Source: Actinomadura syzygii (GTDB lineage: Bacteria; Actinomycetota; Actinomycetes; Streptosporangiales; Streptosporangiaceae). Taken from it: DNA of 64,000 nt. Location: contig NZ_VSFF01000003.1 in assembly GCF_008085905.1 (NCBI RefSeq), positions 372,001 through 436,000 of the forward strand. Direction: 5' to 3'. A program made the position numbers and the translations under genes. Below are positions 33,863 through 42,581 of the stretch, in pieces. The notes under the pieces were generated by a model. That model was given only the letters and a program-made list of their open reading frames with translations, did no database searches and was not told the DNA's origin. Positions within the stretch are counted from its first letter, which is position 1. Every line of letters starts with the position of its first letter.

Positions 33863-34603
33863 TCAGCCCTGGACGAGGGACGTCGCGGCGGGCGCGGGCG
33901 AGTGGCCGTGGTCGGGTCCGCCGGGCGCGGGCGCGCCGGTGACCGCCGGCGGGTCGGGCAGCGTGTCGCCGGTGACGAACCCCGTGCCCTCCAGCAGGCG
34001 CATGTGGGTGCTGACGAACGTCTCGCACCGCTCCGCGAAGTCGCGGACCAGGGTGTTGCGGGTGCTGGCGCGGACGGCGGCGACCTGCGGGTAGATCTGC
34101 CCGTGCGCCATCCGCAGCCGCGCGACGGCCGTCTTGTCGTAGTCGGTGCCGGACTTCCCGGTGATCTCCGACATCCAGCTCTGCTGCTCCGCGGTGGGCT
34201 GGTCCGGCAGCGGGACGCCGAGCTGCGCGGCGATCCGGCGGTCGAGGTCGTCGAGCCGCTCGTGCTGGCGGGCGATCTCGGCGAGGTTCCGCCTGGTCGC
34301 GGGGCGGGACGCGCGTGTCGCCGCCTCCCGCCCGACGGGGATCTCCCACAGCCCGGCCTGCCGGACCTTGACCACGAGCAGGCGGTCGGCGGGGCCGAGC
34401 GGCCCCCACTGCGTCGCCACGGTGGCCTGGGCGGCGTTCTCCGCCGCGACGCGCGACGGCTGCGCGGCACCGTCCGCGGCCTGGCCCATCGGCGCGCAGC
34501 CGCCGAGCGGGACGCCGAGGAGGAGGGCGGCGGCGAGCGCGGCCGCCGTCCTCCGGTGCTCCGGTGCGGAGGCCGGTCGGGATGCCAGTCGGGGTGGTCG
34601 CAT
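33863..34603 (-). CDS. DUF4142 lipoprotein
   Basis: A 246-aa exported protein. The signal peptide ends in the lipobox LGGC, so it should be membrane-anchored outside the cell. The mature part carries a helical DUF4142 domain (about 60-200: LLVVKVRQAGLWEIPVG, ARQHERLDDLDRRIAAQLG), a ferritin-like four-helix fold of unknown role. The C-terminal 35 residues are Pro/Ala/His-rich. ATG 34603 follows GGCGGAGG. It ends six bases from the convergent Sir2 gene end. Confidence 0.82.
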   Translation of the reverse strand: MRPPRLASRPASAPEHRRTAAALAAALLLGVPLGGCAPMGQAADGAAQPSRVAAENAAQATVATQWGPLGPADRLLVVKVRQAGLWEIPVGREAATRASRPATRRNLAEIARQHERLDDLDRRIAAQLGVPLPDQPTAEQQSWMSEITGKSGTDYDKTAVARLRMAHGQIYPQVAAVRASTRNTLVRDFAERCETFVSTHMRLLEGTGFVTGDTLPDPPAVTGAPAPGGPDHGHSPAPAATSLVQG

Positions 34604-34704
34604 CCTCCGCCGTCCTTTCCGTGAGGGGACGCTGCCAGGCGGTACGCACCCGCGCACCCCCTGGTTCGCCCTCGCGGCGGAATTTCGGACGGCGTTCCCG
34701 GCGG

Positions 34705-35247
34705 TCAGGTCCAGCCGAGCGGGACGAGCGTCGGCACCGGCGGCTCGCCGCCCGCGTCGGTGAAGGCGCGCAGCGCGGCGACGAGGGCGCGCCGCTCCCC
34801 GGCGGGCATCCGCGCGACGATCTCGGCGATCCCGGCCCGGCGGCGGGCGGTGACGTCGTCGACGAGGCCGCGCCCGGCGGCGGTGAGCTCGATCCGGACC
34901 TCGCGCCCGCTGTCCGGGCTGGCCCGCCGGTCGACGAGCCCGGCGGCGGCGAGCCGGTCCACCATCCGCAGCGCGGTGGACGGGTTGACCCCGAGCAGCC
35001 CGGCGAGCGTCACGAGCTTGGCCGGGCCCTGCGCGGACAGCACGACGAGCAGCCGGAACTGCGGCGGCGTGACGGCGTCCTCGACGGCGGCGAGGGACCG
35101 CACGGAGATCGACACCAGCAGCCGGGACGCGGTCAGCACGGCCGAGGTGACGGCGTCGACGTCGTCACCCGAACCGACGCCGCCACCCGTCCCGACTGCG
35201 TCACCCGCACCGGTGGCGTCGGCGCAGGACCCGGCGTGCTCTCTCAT
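34705..35247 (-). CDS. MarR family transcriptional regulator
   Basis: A 180-aa MarR-type winged-helix regulator (LVTLAGLLGVNPSTALRMVDRLAAAGLV, then the wing with RRASPDSGREVRIELT). The first 25 residues are a Gly/Asp/Ala-rich tail. It is divergent from the MFS transporter gene 126 bases away, which is its likely target. The inducer is unknown. Confidence 0.9.
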   Translation of the reverse strand: MREHAGSCADATGAGDAVGTGGGVGSGDDVDAVTSAVLTASRLLVSISVRSLAAVEDAVTPPQFRLLVVLSAQGPAKLVTLAGLLGVNPSTALRMVDRLAAAGLVDRRASPDSGREVRIELTAAGRGLVDDVTARRRAGIAEIVARMPAGERRALVAALRAFTDAGGEPPVPTLVPLGWT

Positions 35248-35373
35248 GACGACTTTCTACCGCGCGCGGAGCCGCCCATGCCAATGTCAGCAACACGGCG
35301 GTTGCGCGGGCGGCGGGAGCGCGGGTGGAGTCGTACCCGATGTCCTGACGTCGCTCCCCCGAGAGGAAGCCCT

Positions 35374-36999
35374 ATGCGAACACGGCACGCGGGCGGCATC
35401 GCCTTCGCCCGTCCCGCCGCCTTCTGGGCCGGGTTCACCGCCTGCGTCGCCGGGGTGGCGCTGCACCTGCCGATGTACGTCCGGTCCGGCGACATGCACT
35501 ACCGGATGCGGGGCATGGCGATGGACGCGCCGATGCTCACCGGGATGGCGCTGATCGTGCTGGGGCTGGCGGCGACGGCGTACGGGCTCGTCCCGCGCGG
35601 GCTCGCGGCGGCCCGGCGGGCGGACGCGGTCCGGGTCCGGGCGGCGCGGGACGCGCCGTTCCGCCGCGCGCACATCGGGCTGGTCGCCGTCATGACGACG
35701 GCCGTGACGATCGACGCGATGAAGCCGATCACGCTGTCGTTCGTGGCGCCGGGGATGGGCCGCGAGTACGGCCTGAAGTCGGCGCTCAACCCGCACGGGG
35801 GCTGGCCGGTCGCGCTGCTCCCGCTGTCCGGGCTGACGGGGACGGTGCTCGGTTCGCTGCTGTGGGGCTGGCTCGGCGACCGCATCGGGCGCCGGTCGTC
35901 CATCCTGCTGGCCGGGGTGATGTTCGTGACGACGGCGATCTGCGGCGCGATGCCGTCGTTCGGCTGGAACCTCGTGATGTGCTTCATGATGGGCCTCGCC
36001 GCGGGCGGGATGCTGCCGATCACGTTCTCGCTGCTCGCCGAGACGATCCCGGGACGGCACCGGGGCTGGGTGATGGTGCTGATCGGCGGGAACCTGGCGC
36101 TCGCCTACGTCATCACGAGCTCGCTGTCGGAGGCTCTCGTCCCGCACTTCTCGTGGCGGATCCTGTGGCTGGTGGGGCTGCCGACGGGCGTCCTGCTGAT
36201 CGCGCTGAACCGGTGGATCCCCGAGTCGCCGGGGTTCCTGCTGGCGCACGGCCGCGAGGCGGAGGCGCGGGAGATCATGGCCCGGTACGACGCCGTCGCG
36301 CGCGGTCCGGCGACGGCCCCCGCCGAGGAGCGGCCGGACGCGGCGGACGGCGCGGGGTTCGGGCCGCTGTTCCGGCCGCCGTTCGCCGGGCTCAGCGCGG
36401 CCGTGCTGGTCCTCGGCCTCGGGATCGGGCTGGTGACGTACGGGTTCCAGCTGTGGATCCCGTCCAACCTGCAGGGACTCGGCCTGGACCAGCGGACGGC
36501 CGACCGGGCGCTGCGCGACTCCGCGCTGCTCGGCCTGCCGCTGGTGTTCGCCGCCGCCGCCATGTACGGGCTGTGGAGCGCCAAGCGGACGATCATCGTG
36601 CTGACCGCGCTGACGGCCGCGGCGCTGGCGGCGTTCGCGGTGGCGGGCGAGTCGCTCGCGCACAGCAGGGGCTGGCTGTACGTCCTGCTCGCGGGGCCGA
36701 TCGTCGGGACGGCGACGATCGCGGCGGTGCTCGCCGCCTACAGCTCGGAGATCTACCCGACGCGGATCCGGTCGCGCGGCTCCGGCCTGTCGGCGGGCGT
36801 CGGCAAGCTCGGCGGCGTGGTGGTGACGGTGGTGCTGGTCGCGGGCGCGTCGGTCCCGTCGATCGGGCAGACGGCGCTGCTCGGCGCGGTGCCGCTGCTG
36901 GCGGCGGTGCTGGTCGTCGGCCTGTGGGGGGTGGAGACGCGGCCCCGCCGGACGGGCGGCGGCGCGCCCGGCCCGGAGGTCTCCCCCGCCGACGCCTGA
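35374..36999 (+). CDS. Major facilitator superfamily transporter
   Basis: A 541-aa membrane protein. Two helices at the N-terminus (about 10-30 and 48-70) precede a twelve-helix sugar/metabolite-porter-type core. Motifs are GWLGDRIGRRSS between helices and IPESPGFLLAHGREAEAREI before the central loop; later EIYPTRIRSRGSG is typical of the sugar-porter/AAHS-like branch. The two extra helices are unusual. Substrate is unknown; the divergent MarR gene suggests an inducible exporter or aromatic-compound importer. ATG 35374 follows GAGAGGAAG. Confidence 0.88.
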   Translation: MRTRHAGGIAFARPAAFWAGFTACVAGVALHLPMYVRSGDMHYRMRGMAMDAPMLTGMALIVLGLAATAYGLVPRGLAAARRADAVRVRAARDAPFRRAHIGLVAVMTTAVTIDAMKPITLSFVAPGMGREYGLKSALNPHGGWPVALLPLSGLTGTVLGSLLWGWLGDRIGRRSSILLAGVMFVTTAICGAMPSFGWNLVMCFMMGLAAGGMLPITFSLLAETIPGRHRGWVMVLIGGNLALAYVITSSLSEALVPHFSWRILWLVGLPTGVLLIALNRWIPESPGFLLAHGREAEAREIMARYDAVARGPATAPAEERPDAADGAGFGPLFRPPFAGLSAAVLVLGLGIGLVTYGFQLWIPSNLQGLGLDQRTADRALRDSALLGLPLVFAAAAMYGLWSAKRTIIVLTALTAAALAAFAVAGESLAHSRGWLYVLLAGPIVGTATIAAVLAAYSSEIYPTRIRSRGSGLSAGVGKLGGVVVTVVLVAGASVPSIGQTALLGAVPLLAAVLVVGLWGVETRPRRTGGGAPGPEVSPADA

Positions 37000-37045
37000 C
37001 CCGGACGGGCGGACGCGGTCGCCCCGCGTCCGCCCGCCAAGCGGT

Positions 37046-39430
37046 TCAGGCGGACCGTTCGCGGACGAGGGCGCCGAGGTCGGCGCGGGCGAGTCCGCGC
37101 AGGCCGGGGCGCTGTGCCAGCCACGCGACGGCGAGCACGGCGAGCGCGGACCAGGCGAACGTCGCGGGCCGGACCTCGGTGTGGAACGCCATCAGGTCGC
37201 TGTCGAACGCGCCGAGGAACGCGCCCGCGGCGAGCCGTCCGAGGACCAGTCCGGGGACGGTCCCGGCGGCCACGACGAGGAGGTTCTCGGCGGTGACGAG
37301 CCGGGCGAGCCGCCGCCGCCCGACGCCGGACGCGCGCAGCGCGGCGAGTTCGGTGCCGCGTTCGGCGAGGTTGACCGACAGGGTGGCGAACAGGACGGTG
37401 AAGGCCAGCAGCCCGCCGAACCCGAGCATGACCGCGACGAACACGTAGAACAGGTCCATGTAGTCGTCCATGGTCTTCTTCAGCGCCTGCGCGTCGGTGT
37501 AGGCGACGACGCCGGGCAGGGACGACAGGGACCGTCCGACGGCGGCGCGGTCCGCGCCGGGGTCGAACCGGACGAGGACGTCGCCGGGCCGTGCGGCGGG
37601 GTCCCAGGCGGCGACCTGGTCGAGGGTGGCGTAGGCGTAGGTGCCGAGGGGCTCGTCGACGAACCCGGCGACGGTGGTGGTGACGGACCGTCCGCCGGGG
37701 AGGCGCAGGGCGACGGGGTCTCCGGCGCGCAGGCCGAGCCGGTCGCGCAGGGCCGCGCCGAGCAGGGCGCCGCGGTCGGGCAGCGCGCGTTCGCCGCCGC
37801 CGGGCGTGAGGAACCGGTGCATGCGGGTGCGGGCGGGCAGGCCGACGACGGCGGTGGAGTAGGACGCTCCCCCGGCGGTGATCGTGACGGGCAGCCGGGC
37901 GGACGGCTCGGCGGCGCGCACCCCGGCCGCGTCCGACACCGCGCGGAGCGCCGCGCCGTCGCCGGGACGGGCGAGGGTCAGCTCGGCGTCCTGCCGCTGC
38001 ACCCGGTCGAACTGCCGGGACACGGTGGCCTGCGACGAGTCGAGCATCCCCCAGGACACGAGGATCAGCACGAGCGCGAGGATCACGCCGGTCATGGTGT
38101 AGAGGGTGCGGCGGAGCTGGCGGGTGGGGCCGCGCAGGACGAGCCACGTCCCGGCGGGGAGCCGTCCGGCGGCGGGCACCGCGCGGCCCAGCCGGGCACC
38201 GCCGAGTCGAGCCAGGAGTCCGCCGCCCCGGGCGGCGGGGACCGTCCCGCGCATCGCCTCGGCGGGTGGGACGCGGGCGGCGGCGACGGCGGGCGCGAGT
38301 GCCGCGAGACCGCCCGCGACCAGGCCGAACGCGAGCCCGGCGAGGACGGTCGTCGCGCGGACGGACACGGTCGTCTCGGGCAGCCCGATCGCGTCCCCGT
38401 ACAGGCGGGTGACGGTCCCGGCGAGCGGCGGCCCGGCGGCGGCGCCGAGCGCCGACCCGGCGAGCCCGGTCGCGAGTCCGGTGGCGAGGTAGTGCGCGAC
38501 GACGGTGCGGCGGCGGAACCCGCTGGCGCGCAGGGTCCCGATGACGACGCGGTCGCGGGCGACGCGGCGGGTCAGCACGACGTAGACGGCGACCCCGGCG
38601 GCGGCGAGGAACAGCAGCGGGAACACGACGGCGAGCTGGGAGAAGCCCTTGATGTCCTGGGAGAGGGCGGCGTTGCTCGGCTGGTCGGCGCGGGTCTCGC
38701 CGCTCGCGGCGCCGTGCGCGCGGGCGGCGCCGGTGAGGGCGGCGTCCAGGCGCGCGGCGTGGTCGCGTCCGGCGGCGGTGTAGTAGACGTTCACCTCGTT
38801 GGGCGCCCGCGTTCCGGCGAGTTGCCGGGCGAGCGGCTCCGGGACGAACAGGACGCCGAACGAGCCGGGCGCGGGCAGCGCGTCCTGGCGGCTGGACGCG
38901 GGCCACAGGTACTCGGGCGACGACGCGGTGCCGCGCACGGTGACGACCCGCCAGGCGCGGCCGTCCCAGACCGAGACCGCCGAGCCGGGACGCAGGTGGG
39001 CGTGGTCGGCGATGTGCTTCTCGGCGAGGACGCCCGCCGGGGCGGCGGCGGTCGGGTAGCCGCCGCGCAGGACCTTCACCCGGTTCACGGCGGGCTGCGT
39101 CCCGGCGGGGAGGCCGACGACGCGGCCGACGAGGGTGTCGCCGTCCGGCATGCGCAGCGGGACGTCGGCGACGGTGCGGGCGGTGGCGGCGGCGACGCCG
39201 GGCCGCGTCCGCGCGTCGGCGGCGATCGCGGCGGCGTCGCCGCCGCGCAGCGTCAGGTCCGCGAACCGGTACCGGGCGAACGTCGCCTGGTAGCCCTGGT
39301 CGAGGTTCCTGTAGGCGTCGTAGGACGCGCCGAAAAGCGCGACGCCGAGCATGACCAAGGCGACCGCCGCGACGAGCTGCGCGGGACGTCGCCGCAGGTC
39401 GCGGCGCAGTTTCATGTTGAGGACGCTCAC
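37046..39430 (-). CDS. FtsX/MacB-type ABC transporter permease
   Basis: A 794-aa permease with one N-terminal helix (about 17-37), a large extracellular MacB-PCD-like domain, a block of three helices (about 265-390), one more helix and second extracellular domain, then three helices at the C-terminus. Two FtsX domains are thus fused in one chain, as in other actinobacterial members. Such proteins transmit mechanical force to the outside or expel lipids and peptides. It starts at GTG 39430 overlapping the ATPase stop (GTGA). The TetR gene heads the operon. Confidence 0.9.
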   Translation of the reverse strand: MSVLNMKLRRDLRRRPAQLVAAVALVMLGVALFGASYDAYRNLDQGYQATFARYRFADLTLRGGDAAAIAADARTRPGVAAATARTVADVPLRMPDGDTLVGRVVGLPAGTQPAVNRVKVLRGGYPTAAAPAGVLAEKHIADHAHLRPGSAVSVWDGRAWRVVTVRGTASSPEYLWPASSRQDALPAPGSFGVLFVPEPLARQLAGTRAPNEVNVYYTAAGRDHAARLDAALTGAARAHGAASGETRADQPSNAALSQDIKGFSQLAVVFPLLFLAAAGVAVYVVLTRRVARDRVVIGTLRASGFRRRTVVAHYLATGLATGLAGSALGAAAGPPLAGTVTRLYGDAIGLPETTVSVRATTVLAGLAFGLVAGGLAALAPAVAAARVPPAEAMRGTVPAARGGGLLARLGGARLGRAVPAAGRLPAGTWLVLRGPTRQLRRTLYTMTGVILALVLILVSWGMLDSSQATVSRQFDRVQRQDAELTLARPGDGAALRAVSDAAGVRAAEPSARLPVTITAGGASYSTAVVGLPARTRMHRFLTPGGGERALPDRGALLGAALRDRLGLRAGDPVALRLPGGRSVTTTVAGFVDEPLGTYAYATLDQVAAWDPAARPGDVLVRFDPGADRAAVGRSLSSLPGVVAYTDAQALKKTMDDYMDLFYVFVAVMLGFGGLLAFTVLFATLSVNLAERGTELAALRASGVGRRRLARLVTAENLLVVAAGTVPGLVLGRLAAGAFLGAFDSDLMAFHTEVRPATFAWSALAVLAVAWLAQRPGLRGLARADLGALVRERSA

Positions 39431-40182
39431 CAGGCCACCTCGTCGGCGGAGGCGGGCGCGGTGTTCTCGGCGACCTCGACGACGCGCCCGGACCGCATCC
39501 GGACGACGCGGTGCGCGACGGCCGCGATCGCCGCGTTGTGGGTGACGACGAGGACGGTCCGGCCGCGGGCGTTGAGGTCCTGAAGGACGCGCAGGACGCC
39601 GCGTCCGGTCTCCAGGTCAAGCGCGCCGGTCGGCTCGTCGCACAGGAGGAGCTCGGGGTCCTTGGCGATGGCGCGGGCGATCGCGACGCGCTGCTGCTCG
39701 CCGCCGGACAGCTGCGCCGGGAAGTGCCCGCCGCGCTCGGCGAGCCCGACCGCGGCGAGCGCGGCGGCGGACCGCTCCCGGTCGCCGCGCCCGGTCAGTT
39801 CGGCGACGAGCCGGACGTTCTCCAGCGCGGTCAGCGTCGGGACGAGGTTGAAGAACTGGAACACGAACCCGACGGCGTCGCGGCGGTAGGCGGTGCGGGC
39901 GTCCTCGTCCAGGCCGGTGAGGTCGCGGCCGCAGGACACCACCTCCCCGGACGTGGCGGGCTCGATCCCGCCGATCAGGTTGAGCAGCGTCGTCTTGCCC
40001 GACCCGGACGGGCCGAGCAGCACGGCGAACTCGCCGCGCCGGACTTCCAGGTCGGCGTCGCGCAGCGCGTGCACCGCGGCGTGCCCGGAGCCGTAGGTCT
40101 TGGCGGCGCCGCGCAGCAGCACCGCGGCGTCCCCTACATCAACCGTGTCGGGGGCGCGGTCACGGCCGTGGCGGATCATCAT
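39427..40182 (-). CDS. ABC transporter ATPase (LolD/MacB type)
   Basis: A 251-aa ATPase with Walker [11 protein letters not shown]-loop [12 protein letters not shown], signature LSGGEQQR, Walker [13 protein letters not shown] and switch VTHNAAIA. It is the partner of the FtsX/MacB-type permease that follows. Its ATG lies 23 bases inside the end of the TetR gene, so the three genes are translationally linked. Confidence 0.93.
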   Translation of the reverse strand: MMIRHGRDRAPDTVDVGDAAVLLRGAAKTYGSGHAAVHALRDADLEVRRGEFAVLLGPSGSGKTTLLNLIGGIEPATSGEVVSCGRDLTGLDEDARTAYRRDAVGFVFQFFNLVPTLTALENVRLVAELTGRGDRERSAAALAAVGLAERGGHFPAQLSGGEQQRVAIARAIAKDPELLLCDEPTGALDLETGRGVLRVLQDLNARGRTVLVVTHNAAIAAVAHRVVRMRSGRVVEVAENTAPASADEVAW

Positions 40183-40783
40183 CGTCGTCTCCTCGATCCT
40201 GCGGGGCGGTGGTGGGACGGAGCAGGCCGAGCAGCCCGTCCGCGGCTCCGGCGGCGTCGGTGCCGCCGTCGAGCAGGACGTGCAGGAGCAGGCCGTCCAT
40301 GAGCGCGGCGAGCAGGACGGCGAGGCCCGCGGGGTCGGCGTCGGCGCGCAGCAGCCCGGCGTCCCGGTTCTCGGTGAGGCGGGCGGCGAGCAGCTCGCGG
40401 AACATCCGGATCTGCTGGGCGGAGTCGGCGCGCAGCTCGGGGTCGCGGAGGCCGTGCAGGAGCGCCTCCGCCATGACGCGCTGCCCGGCGGTGCCGGTCC
40501 CCCGGTCGACGAGGGCGCGGATCGCGGCGGAGACGCCGTCGAGCGCGTCCTCCGCCTGGAGGATCGCCGTGACCGGGCCCTCCAGCTCCATCTCGACCGC
40601 GTGGGTCACGGCGGCGCGGCGCAGGGCGTCCACGGAGCCGAAGTAGTAGTGCACGAGCGCGTTGTTGGCGCGCGCCCGCTCGGCCACGGCCCGGGACGTG
40701 ACCGCGGACCACCCGCCCTCGGCCATCACCGCGACGGCCGCCTCCAGCAGCCGGACCCGGGTGGGCACCTCCTCGCCCGCCAT
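40160..40783 (-). CDS. TetR family transcriptional regulator
   Basis: A 207-aa TetR-type repressor. The helix-turn-helix reads WSAVTSRAVAERARANNALVHYYFGS (about residues 25-50), followed by an all-helical ligand domain and an Asp-rich tail. It heads the operon with the ABC ATPase and permease. A perfect 18-base palindrome 33 bases before its start is the probable operator. The inducer is probably a compound handled by the transporter. Confidence 0.92.
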   Translation of the reverse strand: MAGEEVPTRVRLLEAAVAVMAEGGWSAVTSRAVAERARANNALVHYYFGSVDALRRAAVTHAVEMELEGPVTAILQAEDALDGVSAAIRALVDRGTGTAGQRVMAEALLHGLRDPELRADSAQQIRMFRELLAARLTENRDAGLLRADADPAGLAVLLAALMDGLLLHVLLDGGTDAAGAADGLLGLLRPTTAPQDRGDDDDDPPRP

Positions 40784-40815
40784 CCCGCTCCCCTCTCCCG
40801 TTCTTGGTCGAATGC

Positions 40816-40833
40816 TTTAAGCATCTGCTTAAA
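40816..40833. promoter_or_regulatory. Probable TetR operator
   Basis: TTTAAGCA-TC-TGCTTAAA is a perfect inverted repeat in the divergent spacer, 33 bases upstream of the TetR gene. A second odd-centred palindrome TTGCA-CGA-TGCAA follows at 40850-40862. Confidence 0.7.
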
Positions 40834-40963
40834 CTGTAGCGCGGGATCATTGCACGATGCAACGTTCGACGGTGTCGGCGACGCGGGGGGCCTTGACGGG
40901 CGGGGACGTCCCGTCCGACGATGCGCTTGATCATGAACGCGCGGGACGGGGAGGGCGGGGCCG

Positions 40964-41653
40964 GTGGCGGGCACGGGACGGAACCGGGACGGCGCCGCCG
41001 GAAGCGGACCCGGCGCGATCACGCCGGACGGGTCGGCCGTCGAGTTCTACGCGGCCATGGCGCCGGACGAGGCGAGCGCGGCGCTGGTGCACGCCGCCGT
41101 CCCGGCGGGCACGCCGGTCCTGGAGCTCGGCGCGGGCGCGGGCCGGGTCACCCGCGCGCTGCTCGCCCTCGGCCACCCGGTGACGGCGGTGGACGACTCG
41201 GCGGAGATGCTCGCTCACATCGAGGGCGCGCGGACCGTCCGCTCCACGATCCAGGACCTAGAGCTCGGCGAGCGGTTCGGCTGCGTGCTGCTGATGTCGT
41301 ACCTGGTCAACTACGGCGACCGGGCGGCGCTGCTGGACGCCTGCCGCCGGCACGCCGCGCCCGGCGGCCTCGTCCTGCTCCAGCGGGAGACGCGCCCCTG
41401 GCTCGGCCCGGACGCGCCGCGCGCGTGGTCGCACGACGGCGTCGACTTCGAGGTGGTGCGGGCCGAGCCCGCCGGGCCGGACGCCGCCGCCGTCACGATC
41501 GGGTACCGGACGGGCGGGCGGCGCTGGACGCACGCGTTCACGTCCCGGCGGCTGGGCGACGACGAACTGCCCGCCGTGCTGGCCGCGTCCGGGCTGCGCC
41601 TCGACCGGTTCCTGGACGGCGACCGCGCGTGGGTCGCCGCCCGTCCCGCCTGA
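40964..41653 (+). CDS. Class I SAM-dependent methyltransferase
   Basis: A 229-aa methyltransferase. Motif I is VLELGAGAGRVTRAL, followed by the acidic ribose-binding Asp in VTAVDDSAEML, and motif IV in LLMSYLVNY. Substrate is unknown. GTG 40964 follows GGGGAGGGCGGGG. It is divergent from the TetR gene and could be under the same operator. Its stop is in a 12-base tandem duplication. Confidence 0.85.
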   Translation: MAGTGRNRDGAAGSGPGAITPDGSAVEFYAAMAPDEASAALVHAAVPAGTPVLELGAGAGRVTRALLALGHPVTAVDDSAEMLAHIEGARTVRSTIQDLELGERFGCVLLMSYLVNYGDRAALLDACRRHAAPGGLVLLQRETRPWLGPDAPRAWSHDGVDFEVVRAEPAGPDAAAVTIGYRTGGRRWTHAFTSRRLGDDELPAVLAASGLRLDRFLDGDRAWVAARPA

Positions 41654-41668
41654 CCGCCCGCCTGACCG
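41645..41668. repeat. 12-base tandem duplication over methyltransferase stop
   Basis: CCCGCCTGACCG occurs twice without a gap (41645-41656 and 41657-41668). The unit is a multiple of three, so a second in-frame TGA follows the first four codons later. Confidence 0.9.
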
Positions 41669-41682
41669 GCCCGGACGCGAAA

Positions 41683-41718
41683 GCGCCCGCCCGCGCGCCG
41701 GAGCGCGGGGGCGGGCGC
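41683..41718. terminator. Bidirectional terminator between convergent genes
   Basis: GCGCCCGCCC (41683-41692) pairs with GGGCGGGCGC (41709-41718), with further GC pairing inside. It lies between the methyltransferase stop and the convergent ABC-2 permease stop. Confidence 0.6.
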
Positions 41719-41738
41719 GTCACGCGCGGCGGACGTCG

Positions 41739-42581
41739 TCAGGCGTCGCGGCGCTTGAGCAGGTACGCGGCGGCGGCGAGGAGCGCGGCCGTCCAGAGGG
41801 CGAACACGCCGTACCCCTGCCAGGGGGTGAGCAGGTCGCTGTCCCCCTGGTGGGCCTTGGCGATCAGGACGCCCGCCTCGGACGGCAGGTAGGCGTGCAC
41901 GTGGTCGCCGATGCTGCCGGGCAGCAGCGCGGTGAGCGGCGCGAGCACGAGCACGAACCCGATCACGCCGGTGATGCCGCCCGCCGGGTGCCGCACGATG
42001 GCGCCGACGGCCAGCGCGAACAGCCCGAGCATCGCGAGGTACAGGCCGCCGCCGACGACGGCGCGCAGCACGCCGTCGTCGCCGAGCGAGACGTGCACCT
42101 TGTCGCCCATGATCGCCACGCCGATGAAGTAGGACGCGAACGACACGGCGATGCCGATGACCAGCACGATGATCGCGAACACCAGGGCCTTGGCCCACAG
42201 CATCGGCAGCCGCCGCGGCACGGCGAGCAGGCTGGCGCGGATCATGCCGGTGGAGTACTCGGAGGCGATCACCAGGACGCCGAGCACGCAGACCGTGAGC
42301 TGGCTGAGGAAGAACCCGCTGCCGAGGATGAAGCTGACGGGGTCGGCGGCGACCTGGGCGCGGTCGCCGGCGTCCATGTCCTTCCAGGTCCCGGCGGTCA
42401 GCCCGACGAACAGGGCGGTGAACCCGATGCTGAGGACGACGAGCAGGATCAGCGACCACAGCGTCGACCGGACGGTGCGGATCTTCGTCCACTCGGCGGC
42501 CATCAGCCGGGTGAAGCCGGGCCGCTGGTGGGCGGCGGGCCCGCCCGCGGACCGGGCGGCGGGCCGCGTGGCGGCGGTCAT
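41739..42581 (-). CDS. ABC-2 type transporter permease
   Basis: A 280-aa permease with six predicted helices. The start MTAATRPAARS is a cytoplasmic tail, followed by AEWTKIRTVRSTLWSLILL, typical of ABC-2 permeases from actinobacterial exporters. The SEYSTGMIRASLLAVPRR loop is also typical of the family. It pairs with the ATPase encoded upstream (ATGA overlap). The exported substrate is unknown. Confidence 0.9.
   Translation of the reverse strand: MTAATRPAARSAGGPAAHQRPGFTRLMAAEWTKIRTVRSTLWSLILLVVLSIGFTALFVGLTAGTWKDMDAGDRAQVAADPVSFILGSGFFLSQLTVCVLGVLVIASEYSTGMIRASLLAVPRRLPMLWAKALVFAIIVLVIGIAVSFASYFIGVAIMGDKVHVSLGDDGVLRAVVGGGLYLAMLGLFALAVGAIVRHPAGGITGVIGFVLVLAPLTALLPGSIGDHVHAYLPSEAGVLIAKAHQGDSDLLTPWQGYGVFALWTAALLAAAAYLLKRRDA

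Noticed and set aside
33863..34657. Upstream start at 34657 for the DUF4142 lipoprotein
   Set aside because: It would place 18 charged residues before the signal peptide. The ATG at 34603 with GGCGGAGG upstream gives a normal lipoprotein leader.
36753..39620. A long Arg/Pro-rich open frame overlapping the FtsX-type permease gene
   Set aside because: It is out of frame with the permease, whose membrane topology and overlap with the ATPase are convincing.
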